From G963674685 sp964591275 (lineage in GTDB: Bacteria; Lernaellota; Lernaellaia; JACKCT01), in contig CAZQAE010000004.1 in NCBI GenBank assembly GCA_964591275.1, positions 1 through 64,000 on the forward strand: DNA of 64,000 nt, read 5' to 3'. This document shows positions 9,602-17,636 of the stretch, in pieces; positions within the stretch are counted from its first letter, which is position 1, and the number at the start of each line of letters is the position of its first letter. The position numbers and the translations under genes were made by a program. A model generated the notes under the pieces. It ran no database searches, was not told the DNA's origin, and saw only the letters and a program-made list of their open reading frames with translations.

Positions 9602-12487
9602 ATGAGGCGACTTAATCTCATAGTTCCGGCGGTCATGATTATTGCGCTCTTTTGCGTCGGCGTCGGCGGGGCGTGGAGCAAAGAGATCAAGGATGATTTG
9701 TGGGGCAAAAATGTCGCCAAATGCGAATATAAAATTCCACCCTGGCTCTCGGACAAGGAGATCATGCGGGCCAGTAAGATCAAGGAGGGAAAGACCTTTT
9801 CCCGGTGGCGCGTACGAACTACCATCAGCCGCATTCACTTACTCGGATATGTCGAGAATGTCATCGTCAAGGCCCAGGCTGTCGGCAGTGATCAGGTGAA
9901 TGTCCAAATCAAGATCTACCCTCAGTATCTGGTTCGCGACGTCGGCATGAAAGGGAACCACGCGCTCAACTACGACGAGATCGTTGACGACACGCTTCAC
10001 TTGTCCGCCGGTGATGATTTCCGAAGCGAGGACCTTGCCGTCTATGAAAAGAAAATTCGGGATCGCTATTGCGACATCGGCTACTTAAAGGCCGAAGCTA
10101 AGATCGACGTTGAAAAAACGAAGATGAAGGTGGACGCGGCGGCTGACTTGTTTATCGAAGTGAGTGAAGGGCCCGCCTACAAGGTTTCAAAGATCAATCT
10201 CGTCGGCGATACAACGCCCTATTCGCGGCGCCAGATTTTACGAAATCTGCGCTGGCGTGAGAATATGGTCTACAAAAAGGAAACAGTCGAAAAGGGCTTG
10301 CGCCGACTTAGGGATAAACTAAAAGGTGAAAAGTACTACGAGGCCCGCTTCGGCGATGTGGACCTGCGCGACGCGGATACGGTCAAAATCGATCATTCCT
10401 ACGCCTCCATGGAATTTACTCTCGAACTCAATGTGGGTCCAAAGATCATCATGGGTTACAGCGATGAGTGTTTCACCTGCGCGCAAAAGAAATGGAAGCT
10501 CAGCAAACATCTGGATGTCGAGAACAACCGTCGCTTCACCAAATACATTATCGAACCATACGCCAAAAGCATCGAAGACTATTTCAAGGCCAAGGGCTAT
10601 CTGGACGTAACTTGCCAGGGCCAGCTGATCGAGACGACGGATGAGGACAATAATCCCGTTAAACGTCTGGAATTTACGCTCAGCAAAGGCCGCAAGTACT
10701 CCATCGAGGAGATTGATTTTAAGAATAATCCGTCTTTTTCAGACAAAGAACTGACAAACAAAATGGAAGCCGGGAAGTTCTTTATCAAAAAAGACTTCGA
10801 CAAGAACCTGGAAAACGTCATCGCCTTTTATAATCACAATGGGTTTTTGAAGGCGAAAATCTTGCAGAAGAACGCCGAGATCGATGAAGGCGAAGGCGAA
10901 ATATTTATCAATGCGGTGATCTTCGAGGGTCCGCAAACACGGATACGCAGCGTTCAACTTTTCGGCAACGAAGTGTTGGCGGACAAGAAGTTCAAAAATC
11001 AACTCAAGCAGGGCGGCCTGGTGGTCGGCGAACTCTACAATCCTTTCACCGTGGTTGAAACGAAAACGCGAATGATCGCCAAGTACCTTATCCGCGGTTA
11101 CATCAAAGCCAGTATCAAACACAAGGTCGTCGTGAGCGAAGACGGCACGCAGGCCGATGTGATTTATACCTTCGAAGAAGGCCGACAGTACTTCTTCGGC
11201 GAGGTCAGTATCCATGGCAACAAGCTGACAAGAAAGCATGTCATCGAGCGTGAGCTTTTCATCACTCCCGGCGACCCATTCAATTATGACGACGTGTTCG
11301 CCTCGCAGCAGCAAGTCATGAAACTGGGGTTCTTTTCCTCCGTGGAGATCAAACCGATCAATCCCGGGATCGATCAGGAACAGATTGACCTGCTGGTAAC
11401 GGTCGAGGAACGAAACTCGGGCTACATCGAAGGCGGCGTCGGGTACAACACCTATTCGGGTTATCAGGGCGCTTTTGAAATCGGGCATAAAAATTTGGCG
11501 GGGCACGGCAGAAAAGCATCGTTTCGCACGGACGTTTATTTTTATGACGAGCAGATTCTCTTCGATCAGCGGACGATCGCACTCAACTTCATCTGGCCGT
11601 GGATCGCGCGCATTCCCATGGACGGTGAATTCACCATCAAAGACGATCTGCGCCACAGCATTGGCTACGACCTGCGCCAACTTTCGGCGACGACGGCGCT
11701 CAATGTGGATTTTCCGAAATTCTTCTATCGGATCAAATCCACGCGGCGCAACGAATTTGTTAAATGGGCGGCCAAGTATTGGTCCGGCGTTCTCGCCTAT
11801 TCGTACAGCCGCGATTTCATTTTCAACATCGACGAGTCCATGGACCAGGAACTGGGCGAAGTCACCATCGCTACGATCTCCCCGCAACTCACGCGCGATT
11901 CCCGCGATAATTACTACAATCCAAAATCGGGCAAAGTTTATATGGGCATGCTCGAATGGGGTTCTCCGCCGCTTTTGTCAGAGGTCAACTACCTGAAGGC
12001 CATCGGTCAAATATCCTGGTTCGAGCCGGTGCACAGGTGGTGGGGCGCAAAAGACGGTCCTGTACTCGCTTTGAATTTCAAGGCGGGGCACCTCCAGGAA
12101 CTGCGTGAGACGGATACGGTTCCCATAAACCGTCGTTTTTATCTGGGTGGCTCGACGACGATCCGCGGCTTCGGCCAGGATCAGATCAGCGTTTACGCGG
12201 ATGACGGGCGCACGCCCGTCGGTGGTTACTTTTTCGGATTTTCAAACACCGAGATCCGCACACCCGTGGGAGACAGTGCTTTCGGACTGCTCTTTTTCTT
12301 CGACGCCGGCGACGTGACGGCGGAATTTACAGACTGGTATATTGACAAGTTGCGCACAACGGCCGGCATGGGCGCCCGATATTTAACGCCCGTCGGTCCC
12401 ATTTCGCTTGACTACGGTTTCAAACTGAATAAGGAACCCCACGAATCGCTGGGCGAATTTTACATCACCATCGGCAACGCGTTTTGA
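9602..12487 (+). CDS. tamA: BamA/TamA-superfamily outer-membrane protein with multiple POTRA domains
   Basis: A 961-residue precursor with signal peptide (residues 1-28, ending AWSKE), then roughly six to seven POTRA-like beta-alpha-alpha-beta-beta units up to about residue 590 (each with ...V..I...GN...). The C-terminal 16-strand barrel domain begins at VEERNSGYIEGGVGYN. The loop-6 signature appears as IRGFGQDQ near residue 855, and the protein ends in Phe (ITIGNAF), the expected beta-signal. It is longer than E. coli BamA (about 810) or TamA (577), consistent with extra POTRAs. An unusual CxxC (DECFTCAQ, near residue 288) lies inside the POTRA region. It follows the TamB-like gene by 9 bp and acts with it by inference. 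ATG 9602 is preferred over the overlapping TTG at 9599. Confidence 0.85.
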   Translation: MRRLNLIVPAVMIIALFCVGVGGAWSKEIKDDLWGKNVAKCEYKIPPWLSDKEIMRASKIKEGKTFSRWRVRTTISRIHLLGYVENVIVKAQAVGSDQVNVQIKIYPQYLVRDVGMKGNHALNYDEIVDDTLHLSAGDDFRSEDLAVYEKKIRDRYCDIGYLKAEAKIDVEKTKMKVDAAADLFIEVSEGPAYKVSKINLVGDTTPYSRRQILRNLRWRENMVYKKETVEKGLRRLRDKLKGEKYYEARFGDVDLRDADTVKIDHSYASMEFTLELNVGPKIIMGYSDECFTCAQKKWKLSKHLDVENNRRFTKYIIEPYAKSIEDYFKAKGYLDVTCQGQLIETTDEDNNPVKRLEFTLSKGRKYSIEEIDFKNNPSFSDKELTNKMEAGKFFIKKDFDKNLENVIAFYNHNGFLKAKILQKNAEIDEGEGEIFINAVIFEGPQTRIRSVQLFGNEVLADKKFKNQLKQGGLVVGELYNPFTVVETKTRMIAKYLIRGYIKASIKHKVVVSEDGTQADVIYTFEEGRQYFFGEVSIHGNKLTRKHVIERELFITPGDPFNYDDVFASQQQVMKLGFFSSVEIKPINPGIDQEQIDLLVTVEERNSGYIEGGVGYNTYSGYQGAFEIGHKNLAGHGRKASFRTDVYFYDEQILFDQRTIALNFIWPWIARIPMDGEFTIKDDLRHSIGYDLRQLSATTALNVDFPKFFYRIKSTRRNEFVKWAAKYWSGVLAYSYSRDFIFNIDESMDQELGEVTIATISPQLTRDSRDNYYNPKSGKVYMGMLEWGSPPLLSEVNYLKAIGQISWFEPVHRWWGAKDGPVLALNFKAGHLQELRETDTVPINRRFYLGGSTTIRGFGQDQISVYADDGRTPVGGYFFGFSNTEIRTPVGDSAFGLLFFFDAGDVTAEFTDWYIDKLRTTAGMGARYLTPVGPISLDYGFKLNKEPHESLGEFYITIGNAF

Positions 12488-12496
12488 TAGTGGTCA

Positions 12497-12600
12497 GTAG
12501 GAGCGGTATTCTTGTCGCGCTTGTAGGAGCGACATTCCTGTCGCGAAGTGTATGAGCGGCGTCTCGCCGCGAATGTAGCCCAGGCGCCCCCGCCTGGGGA
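12497..12600. repeat. Cluster of four interspersed hairpin repeats
   Basis: Four related units lie in a row after the TamA gene. Units 1 (12497-12520) and 2 (12521-12546) are TAGGAGCGnnATTCnTGTCGCG variants; unit 3 (12551-12572) is GAGCGGCGTCTCGCCGCGA; unit 4 (12574-12600) contains the perfect hairpin CCCAGGCG-CCCC-CGCCTGGG at 12579-12598. Unit 2 is nearly identical to the arms of the inverted repeat at 19185-19257, so these are a dispersed family. Confidence 0.75.
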
Positions 12601-12639
12601 AATGGAACGAGGACGGCCCACAAAGAGAGCGACAGATTT

Positions 12640-12654
12640 GCTAAACTGTTTAGC
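12640..12654. promoter_or_regulatory. Palindrome upstream of the agcS remnant (operator-like)
   Basis: GCTAAAC-T-GTTTAGC is a perfect 7-bp inverted repeat with a 1-nt centre, 35 bp before the ATG of the broken symporter gene. It may be a relic operator that once controlled the gene. No bound protein is evident. Confidence 0.35.
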
Positions 12655-12688
12655 ATATTGTTGAACTTAGCTGGAATCGGGGCGGCTT

Positions 12689-13003
12689 ATGAACCTAATC
12701 ATCACGTATTTAAACGCCATCAGCGGCTTCATGTGGAGCCGTATTTTCTGATCCCGATGCTGGTGGCGCGGCGTGTTCATTACTATACGCCTTCGCCTCA
12801 TTCAATTTCGTGGCCTGGCCCACGGTTTTGCGCTGATCAGCGGCAAATACAACAAGTATATGGATCCGGGCGAGATCACGCATTTCCAGGCCTTATCCGC
12901 CGCGCTTTCGGCCACCATCGGAACGGGAAACATCGCCGGCGTGGCCACAGCCATAGTCGCCGGCGGTCCGGGCGCCGTGTTTTGGATGTGGATAACCGCG
13001 CTG
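12689..13003 (+). pseudogene. Alanine/glycine:cation symporter (AgcS family), N-terminal remnant
   Basis: The ATG at 12689 opens MNLIITYLNAISGFMW, then hits a stop at 12749. The shifted frame supplies PYFLIPMLV, and the original frame resumes at about 12773 with FITIRLRLIQFRGLAHGF, GKYNKYMDPGEITHFQALSAALSATIGTGNIAGVATAI and GGPGAVFWMWITAL. These are hallmark blocks of the AGCS family, Na+- or H+-coupled alanine/glycine importers of about 450-500 residues. Only about the first 105 residues remain; the sequence stops matching right after WITAL at 13003. Two compensating frameshifts and loss of about three quarters of the protein make this a clear pseudogene. Confidence 0.85.
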
Positions 13004-13004
13004 C

Positions 13005-13172
13005 GATGATGGAATTTTCTGCAACGGCGAAGATCCCTGCGACGAGAAACAGGAATGCATAGAAGACAATGACGAATGCATCGATTTCGTTGATGATGAC
13101 GCGGACGAACCTGAACAAATCGCTGACGGCGGCGGCAGCGAAGATTCGACCGGCAGCGGATGCGGATGCTGA
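13005..13172 (+). pseudogene. C-terminal remnant of a Cys-rich, acidic secreted protein
   Basis: Reading from GAT at 13005 gives 55 codons: DDGIFCNGEDPCDEKQEC, an acidic segment containing DFVDDDADEPEQ, then GGGSEDSTGSGCGC and a stop. DDG-x-FCNG is the repeat signature of the secreted proteins at 50861-53563 and 60031-62058, and the SGCGC ending matches the C-terminal tags of other exported proteins here. No start codon or upstream part exists: it is fused, in a different frame, directly to the broken agcS end. The region is therefore a deletion or rearrangement junction between two genes. Confidence 0.7.
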
Positions 13173-13215
13173 TTTAATTGACGAAAACAACTTAAAAGGA
13201 ACGAGAAGCGAACAC

Positions 13216-13632
13216 ATGGAAACGTCCTGCGAGTTTTACGAAAACAAGATTTTTCTGATTATTCAAAGCATCGCCGGAATCCTGATGATCGTCGCCGGAT
13301 TGCTTCAGTCCGCGATGAAAAACCCCATGGGTTGGTTTTTTATAATGCTCGGCGTCTTCATGATCTTCATCGGCGTCATGCGTCGCTCCTACGCCATCGT
13401 TGCGTTCACGAATGATTCCATCACCATGAAAAAAGCCCCGATCAGACCTCGGCGCTCGGTGCTTTACAAGCAGGTGACGCACGCCGAGGTCATATCACAT
13501 AAAAAGGTTACCATTCATTTCGAGCATGATGGGATAAAAGAAAGCATGGCTTTGCCTCTTGGTTCAATGTCCGGGAAGGATCGCCTGAAAGTGGTCGATA
13601 TCATTCAATCAAAATTCGGCGTGGAAAAATAA
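13216..13632 (+). CDS. Small two-TM membrane protein with PH-like soluble domain
   Basis: A 138-residue protein with two adjacent TM segments (about residues 11-30 and 38-57) and a beta-rich cytoplasmic tail of about 75 residues (YAIVAFTNDSITMKKAP...). This arrangement resembles small bacterial membrane proteins with a PH-like domain. I chose ATG 13216 because AAAGGAACGAGAAG lies upstream and the frame before it overlaps the pseudogene scar. It is followed after 100 bp by another small envelope gene. Function unknown. Confidence 0.6.
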   Translation: METSCEFYENKIFLIIQSIAGILMIVAGLLQSAMKNPMGWFFIMLGVFMIFIGVMRRSYAIVAFTNDSITMKKAPIRPRRSVLYKQVTHAEVISHKKVTIHFEHDGIKESMALPLGSMSGKDRLKVVDIIQSKFGVEK

Positions 13633-13732
13633 GGAGGTAGTTCACTGCTCGAAAACCACCCGTCTCCTTGACAGTCATTGGCGCAGGCGCTAACTTTTTA
13701 CATCGTCGAAAAAGGGCGGGGGAGGCTTGGTC

Positions 13733-14215
13733 ATGAATCGAAAACAAAGGCGAATGAGCGCCATTTCATTGTGTGCGAGCGCTGCGGTCATACTTATCGT
13801 CGCGCTGTCGTTTTTGTGCCTGGGCATGGGAGGTATGCCGGAATCGGACAAGAAAATCCCCAAACCCAAGCGCAATTTCAAAGCTTCCATCACCGACGTG
13901 CAGATGGCTGAGTCTCAGGCCGAGTTCATGGCATGCGGCGGGAAGGCGAAACTCCAGGGATTCAACGGCAAAACAGAGGTCCTGGTTCCCTTTGAGAAAA
14001 TCCGTCACGTGACCTTCGCCGACCACGACAACCGCTACCAGAAAGCCACGGTGACTTTCTGGAACGGCAAACCCTATAAGCTGAACGTGAAACGGCACCT
14101 GGTGTGCTCGGGCATCACCGAACTCGGGGAAATGCGGGTCAAGGTCAAATACATACGCAAGGTGGATTTTGAAAAAGGCGAGTTTTCTGATATCGAGGAG
14201 ACAACGACTCCCTAA
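13733..14215 (+). CDS. Small membrane-anchored protein, unknown function
   Basis: A 160-residue protein with a basic N-terminus and one TM helix (about residues 10-32), then a soluble domain with a regular beta pattern (ITDVQMAESQAEFMACGGKAKLQGFNGKTEVLVPFEKIRHVTF...). The soluble part resembles small 'gene regulated by a ligand-like sheet' domains but no named family was recognised. ATG 13733 has a strong GGGGGAGG site 7 nt upstream; the TTG at 13727 is less likely. It lies between the PH-like gene and the MacA operon. Confidence 0.55.
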   Translation: MNRKQRRMSAISLCASAAVILIVALSFLCLGMGGMPESDKKIPKPKRNFKASITDVQMAESQAEFMACGGKAKLQGFNGKTEVLVPFEKIRHVTFADHDNRYQKATVTFWNGKPYKLNVKRHLVCSGITELGEMRVKVKYIRKVDFEKGEFSDIEETTTP

Positions 14216-14297
14216 CGGTGTAAAAGCTGGATTTAGAAAATAGAAGCGAAGAAGAGATTGCCTCGATTATCATGAAACCCCCGAAGGCTTCAACATC

Positions 14298-15527
14298 ATG
14301 AAAAAGATATTGATCATCCTGGGCATCTGCGGCGTCATCGCGGCAGTTGTCGCCATCGTCGTCATTTCAATGGCCGAAGACACCGTAAGCGTCAACAAGC
14401 GCCGGATCGAGATAAAAACTGTCGTTCAGTCCGTAACGGCCTCCGGAAAAATCCAACCTGTGCTCAAGGTGGACATATCGGCCTACGTGTCCGGCGAGAT
14501 TGTTGAATTGCCGGTGGAAGAAGGCCAGAGCGTTAAGAAAAACAACCTGCTGTGCTCCCTGGATTCCACGCGCTACAAGGCCAACCGGGATCAACTCTTC
14601 GCCGCGAAAACCGCCGCCGGTTCCCAGGTCAGCGTTGCACGGGCGAATTTGGCCAAGGCCAAACGGGATTACGAGCGCGCGGTGAAACTCCACAAAAAGG
14701 AACTGATTTCCGACGAGTATCTCGAAAGCGCGCAGACGCAACTGGACGTGATGACCGGCACGATCAAGGCCGTCAAGGATCAGTTGGCGCAAGCCGACGC
14801 GGGTCTGCGGCTGGCCGGCGACGAACTGGCCAAGACGGTTCTGCTATCGCCCATCGACGGTGTCATCATCGCCCTGAACAAAGAGGCGGGGGAGATTGTG
14901 ATGGGTTCGCAACTCACGCGGGACATCATCATGACCGTCGCTGACATGTCCGCCATGGAACTGGTCGTCGAAGTGGACGAAAACGATATTCCGGACCTTG
15001 AGATCGGGCAGGAAGTGGAGATTGACGTGGACGCCTTTGCGAAACAGAAATATCACGGCTCCGTCACCGCCATCGGCAGATCCGCCAAGTCGACGCAGGG
15101 ATACGGCGGGCAGAGCGAGGAAACGGCAAACTACGACGTGGCGGTTCGGCTGACCGGCGACATCGAAGGATTGCTGCCAGGCATGAGCGCCACAGCGCAG
15201 ATCAAAACAGCTGAGCAAATCGACGTTATGGCCGTGCCTATTCAATGCCTGACCATGCGCGATCCCGACGCGGACTCGAAGACACCACCCTCGCAGGCCA
15301 ATTCAGAAAAGCTCAAGGACGTCGTGTTCAAGGTCGTGGACGGGCGCGCGGAAATGATCATCGTCGAAACGGGCATCAGTAGCGAGTTCGACATGGAAGT
15401 CACCGGCGATCTGGCCGCGGAAGACGAGATCGTATGCGGTCCTTATAAAACGCTGAACAAAACTCTCGCCGCCGGGGACCTCCTCGAAGAGGGCGAAGAA
15501 AAGAAAGACGGCGATAAAAAGGAATGA
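14298..15527 (+). CDS. MacA-like periplasmic adaptor (HlyD/RND membrane-fusion family)
   Basis: A 409-residue adaptor. An N-terminal TM anchor (about 5-25) is followed by the half-lipoyl motif (SGEIVELPVEEGQSVKKNNLL), a coiled-coil hairpin (about 95-165, with AKAKRDYERAVKLHKKELIS), the second lipoyl half and a beta-barrel domain (IGQEVEIDVDAF). The acidic/lysine tail is GEEKKDGDKKE. Such adaptors link an inner-membrane ABC permease to an outer-membrane channel and export macrolides, peptides or lipoproteins. No outer-membrane TolC-like gene is adjacent. The stop overlaps the next gene's ATG (ATGA), so translation is coupled. Confidence 0.85.
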   Translation: MKKILIILGICGVIAAVVAIVVISMAEDTVSVNKRRIEIKTVVQSVTASGKIQPVLKVDISAYVSGEIVELPVEEGQSVKKNNLLCSLDSTRYKANRDQLFAAKTAAGSQVSVARANLAKAKRDYERAVKLHKKELISDEYLESAQTQLDVMTGTIKAVKDQLAQADAGLRLAGDELAKTVLLSPIDGVIIALNKEAGEIVMGSQLTRDIIMTVADMSAMELVVEVDENDIPDLEIGQEVEIDVDAFAKQKYHGSVTAIGRSAKSTQGYGGQSEETANYDVAVRLTGDIEGLLPGMSATAQIKTAEQIDVMAVPIQCLTMRDPDADSKTPPSQANSEKLKDVVFKVVDGRAEMIIVETGISSEFDMEVTGDLAAEDEIVCGPYKTLNKTLAAGDLLEEGEEKKDGDKKE

Positions 15528-16231
15528 ACCTTCTGCGTTGCACGGATCTGGTAAAGACTTACTTGTTGGGAAAGCTACAACTGGATGTGCTGCACGGGCT
15601 AAATTTGCATGTGGACAAGGGCGAGTACGTCGCCATCATGGGTCCGTCCGGCTCAGGCAAATCGACGCTCATGAATATTCTGGGGTGCCTGGATACACCC
15701 ACCTCCGGGAGCTACATCCTCGACGGTGAACCGGTGGCCGGAATGGCGGATTCCGAACTGGCCGACATCCGCAATAGAAAAATCGGCTTCGTATTCCAGA
15801 CCTTCAACCTTTTGCCGAGACAATCGGCCCAGGCCAACGTGGAACTGCCCCTGATCTACGCCGGGATTCCCGCCGCACGCCGACATGAGTTGTCGCTCAA
15901 GGTTCTGGAGGAAGTGGGCCTGGCCAAACGGGCGCATCACAAGCCGAACGAGCTTTCCGGCGGCGAACGGCAGCGCGTGGCCGTCGCCAGGGCCTTGATC
16001 AATCGCCCCTCCCTGCTGCTGGCCGACGAGCCGACAGGTAACCTGGACACCAAAACCGGCATTGAGATCATGGAGCTTTTTGAGCGTCTGCATGACGAGG
16101 GCAACACGATTGTTCTGGTTACGCACGAAGATGAGATCGGCGCGCGGGCCAGGCGGATCGTGCGCCTGCGCGACGGCAGGATCGAATCGGATCAAAAAAC
16201 GGGTTCGACTTCGGGAGCCGGGGTCTCATGA
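15524..16231 (+). CDS. ABC transporter ATPase, MacB/LolD subfamily
   Basis: A 235-residue ATPase with all expected motifs: Walker A GPSGSGKST (40-48), Q-loop Gln 92 (FVFQTFNLLP), signature LSGGE (144-148), Walker B LLLADE (164-169), D-loop GNLD and H-loop His 201. The Q-loop sequence is characteristic of the MacB/LolD/FtsE group, whose partners use mechanotransmission rather than transmembrane transport. The gene overlaps its neighbours by ATGA on both sides, in the order adaptor-ATPase-permease. Substrate unknown. Confidence 0.92.
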   Translation: MNLLRCTDLVKTYLLGKLQLDVLHGLNLHVDKGEYVAIMGPSGSGKSTLMNILGCLDTPTSGSYILDGEPVAGMADSELADIRNRKIGFVFQTFNLLPRQSAQANVELPLIYAGIPAARRHELSLKVLEEVGLAKRAHHKPNELSGGERQRVAVARALINRPSLLLADEPTGNLDTKTGIEIMELFERLHDEGNTIVLVTHEDEIGARARRIVRLRDGRIESDQKTGSTSGAGVS

Positions 16232-17460
16232 CGATTCAAAGCTTCGGCTTCTTCGTCGACAGCTTTCGCATGGCGGTCAGTTCCTTGTGGTCCAGCAAGA
16301 TGCGCAGCCTTCTGACCACGCTGGGCATCGTTATCGGCATCACCACCGTTATCGCCATCATCTCCGTGATTGAGGGTCTGAACACAGCCTTCGCCCGCGA
16401 ACTGGCGGATATCGGTGACAGCAATGTCCTATATATCCAAAAATGGCATTGGACCAGTGACGACTGGGAAATAACGCGCAAGTGGAAAAAGATCAGTTTT
16501 AAGGAACTGGAGGCCATCCAGGAAGGCTCGACGCTGTGCGACCTGGTTACGCCGCTGGTCAGAACCTCTCGGACAGTGAAGTACGAAAGGAATAAACTCG
16601 ATGATACGCTGATCACCGGCGTCGGCAAAAATTATCAGGATATGCGCCAAATCCATCTGAGCGTCGGGCGCTTTTTGTCGAACGTGGATATCACGAAAAA
16701 TCGGGACGTGGCGATTGTCGGCTGGGAAGTGGCCGAAAAGCTTTTCGAACATGATTTTCCGGTCGGAAAGCGTATCAACGTGGGCGGAAAGAGCCTGCGC
16801 GTCGTCGGCGTGATAGAAAAACGCGGGGACTTTTTCGACATGAACCTGGACCGCACGGTCATCATGCCCATCGGTTCGTTTTTGGAGAAATTCGGTCGAC
16901 ACCGCTCCTTGACGATTATGGCGCAACCCAATGACAAGATGCGGGTCAATGAGGCGATCGATGAACTCAGGGCCATACTGCGCCGTGTCCGCAAGGTTCA
17001 TTTTATTAAGCCGGATAACTTCGCCATCAATCAGGTCGACGCCCTCAAAGAGCTGTATGACAAACTCACGCAAGGGCTGTACGGGGCGATGTTCGGCGTG
17101 GCGGCCATTTCTCTTTTGGTCGGCGGCATCGGCATTATGAACATCATGCTCGTGTCAGTGACCGAACGCACGCGGGAGATCGGCATCCGCAAAGCCATCG
17201 GCGCCAGGCGCAGCGACATCCTTTTCCAGTTTCTGACCGAGGCCATTATTCTCGCGTGCATCGGGGGCGTCATCGGCATTTTGCTGGGATTCGGCGCGGC
17301 GATTCTCGTCGACGCCGTAAGCCCTGTTCCGGCGCAGGTGAAATGGTGGTCCGTTCTTCTTGGCTTGGGATTTTCCGCCTCCGTCGGTGTGATTTTCGGC
17401 CTTTATCCCGCGTGGCGCGCCGCCATAAAAAATCCCATCGACTGCCTGAGCCACGAATGA
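16228..17460 (+). CDS. MacB-like ABC permease (MacB_PCD plus FtsX domains)
   Basis: A 410-residue permease with one N-terminal TM helix (about 22-48, LLTTLGIVIGITTVIAI), a large periplasmic MacB_PCD domain (about 50-285) and three C-terminal FtsX TM helices (about 290-405). The linker motif VTERTREIGIRKAIGARR sits between TM2 and TM3 and is diagnostic for the family. Unlike E. coli MacB the ATPase is a separate protein. With the adaptor it forms a tripartite-pump inner part, predicted to expel peptides, antibiotics or envelope components. Confidence 0.9.
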   Translation: MTIQSFGFFVDSFRMAVSSLWSSKMRSLLTTLGIVIGITTVIAIISVIEGLNTAFARELADIGDSNVLYIQKWHWTSDDWEITRKWKKISFKELEAIQEGSTLCDLVTPLVRTSRTVKYERNKLDDTLITGVGKNYQDMRQIHLSVGRFLSNVDITKNRDVAIVGWEVAEKLFEHDFPVGKRINVGGKSLRVVGVIEKRGDFFDMNLDRTVIMPIGSFLEKFGRHRSLTIMAQPNDKMRVNEAIDELRAILRRVRKVHFIKPDNFAINQVDALKELYDKLTQGLYGAMFGVAAISLLVGGIGIMNIMLVSVTERTREIGIRKAIGARRSDILFQFLTEAIILACIGGVIGILLGFGAAILVDAVSPVPAQVKWWSVLLGLGFSASVGVIFGLYPAWRAAIKNPIDCLSHE

Positions 17461-17487
17461 TGGGTGCCGGTAAAAAGTTGCAAGCGT

Positions 17488-17572
17488 GGGTGGCATGGAC
17501 AAGCGCCCGCTGTGTGAGTGGCATGGACAAGACGCAATGAGCGCCAGCGAATTGCGCTTGTCCATGCCACCC
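17488..17572. repeat. Inverted repeat with 19-bp perfect arms plus internal copy
   Basis: GGGTGGCATGGACAAGCGC at 17488-17506 is perfectly inverted at 17554-17572 (GCGCTTGTCCATGCCACCC). A third, partial direct copy (GTGGCATGGACAAG) lies between them at 17518-17531. It follows the permease gene and could fold into a terminator-like stem. It is probably a dispersed repeat rather than an operon-specific signal. Confidence 0.7.
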
Positions 17573-17636
17573 GCGAATGTGATCTTCAGTCAATACGCCC
17601 CTTGAGCCTTTTGGCGCATTGTGGCAAAACCCACCA

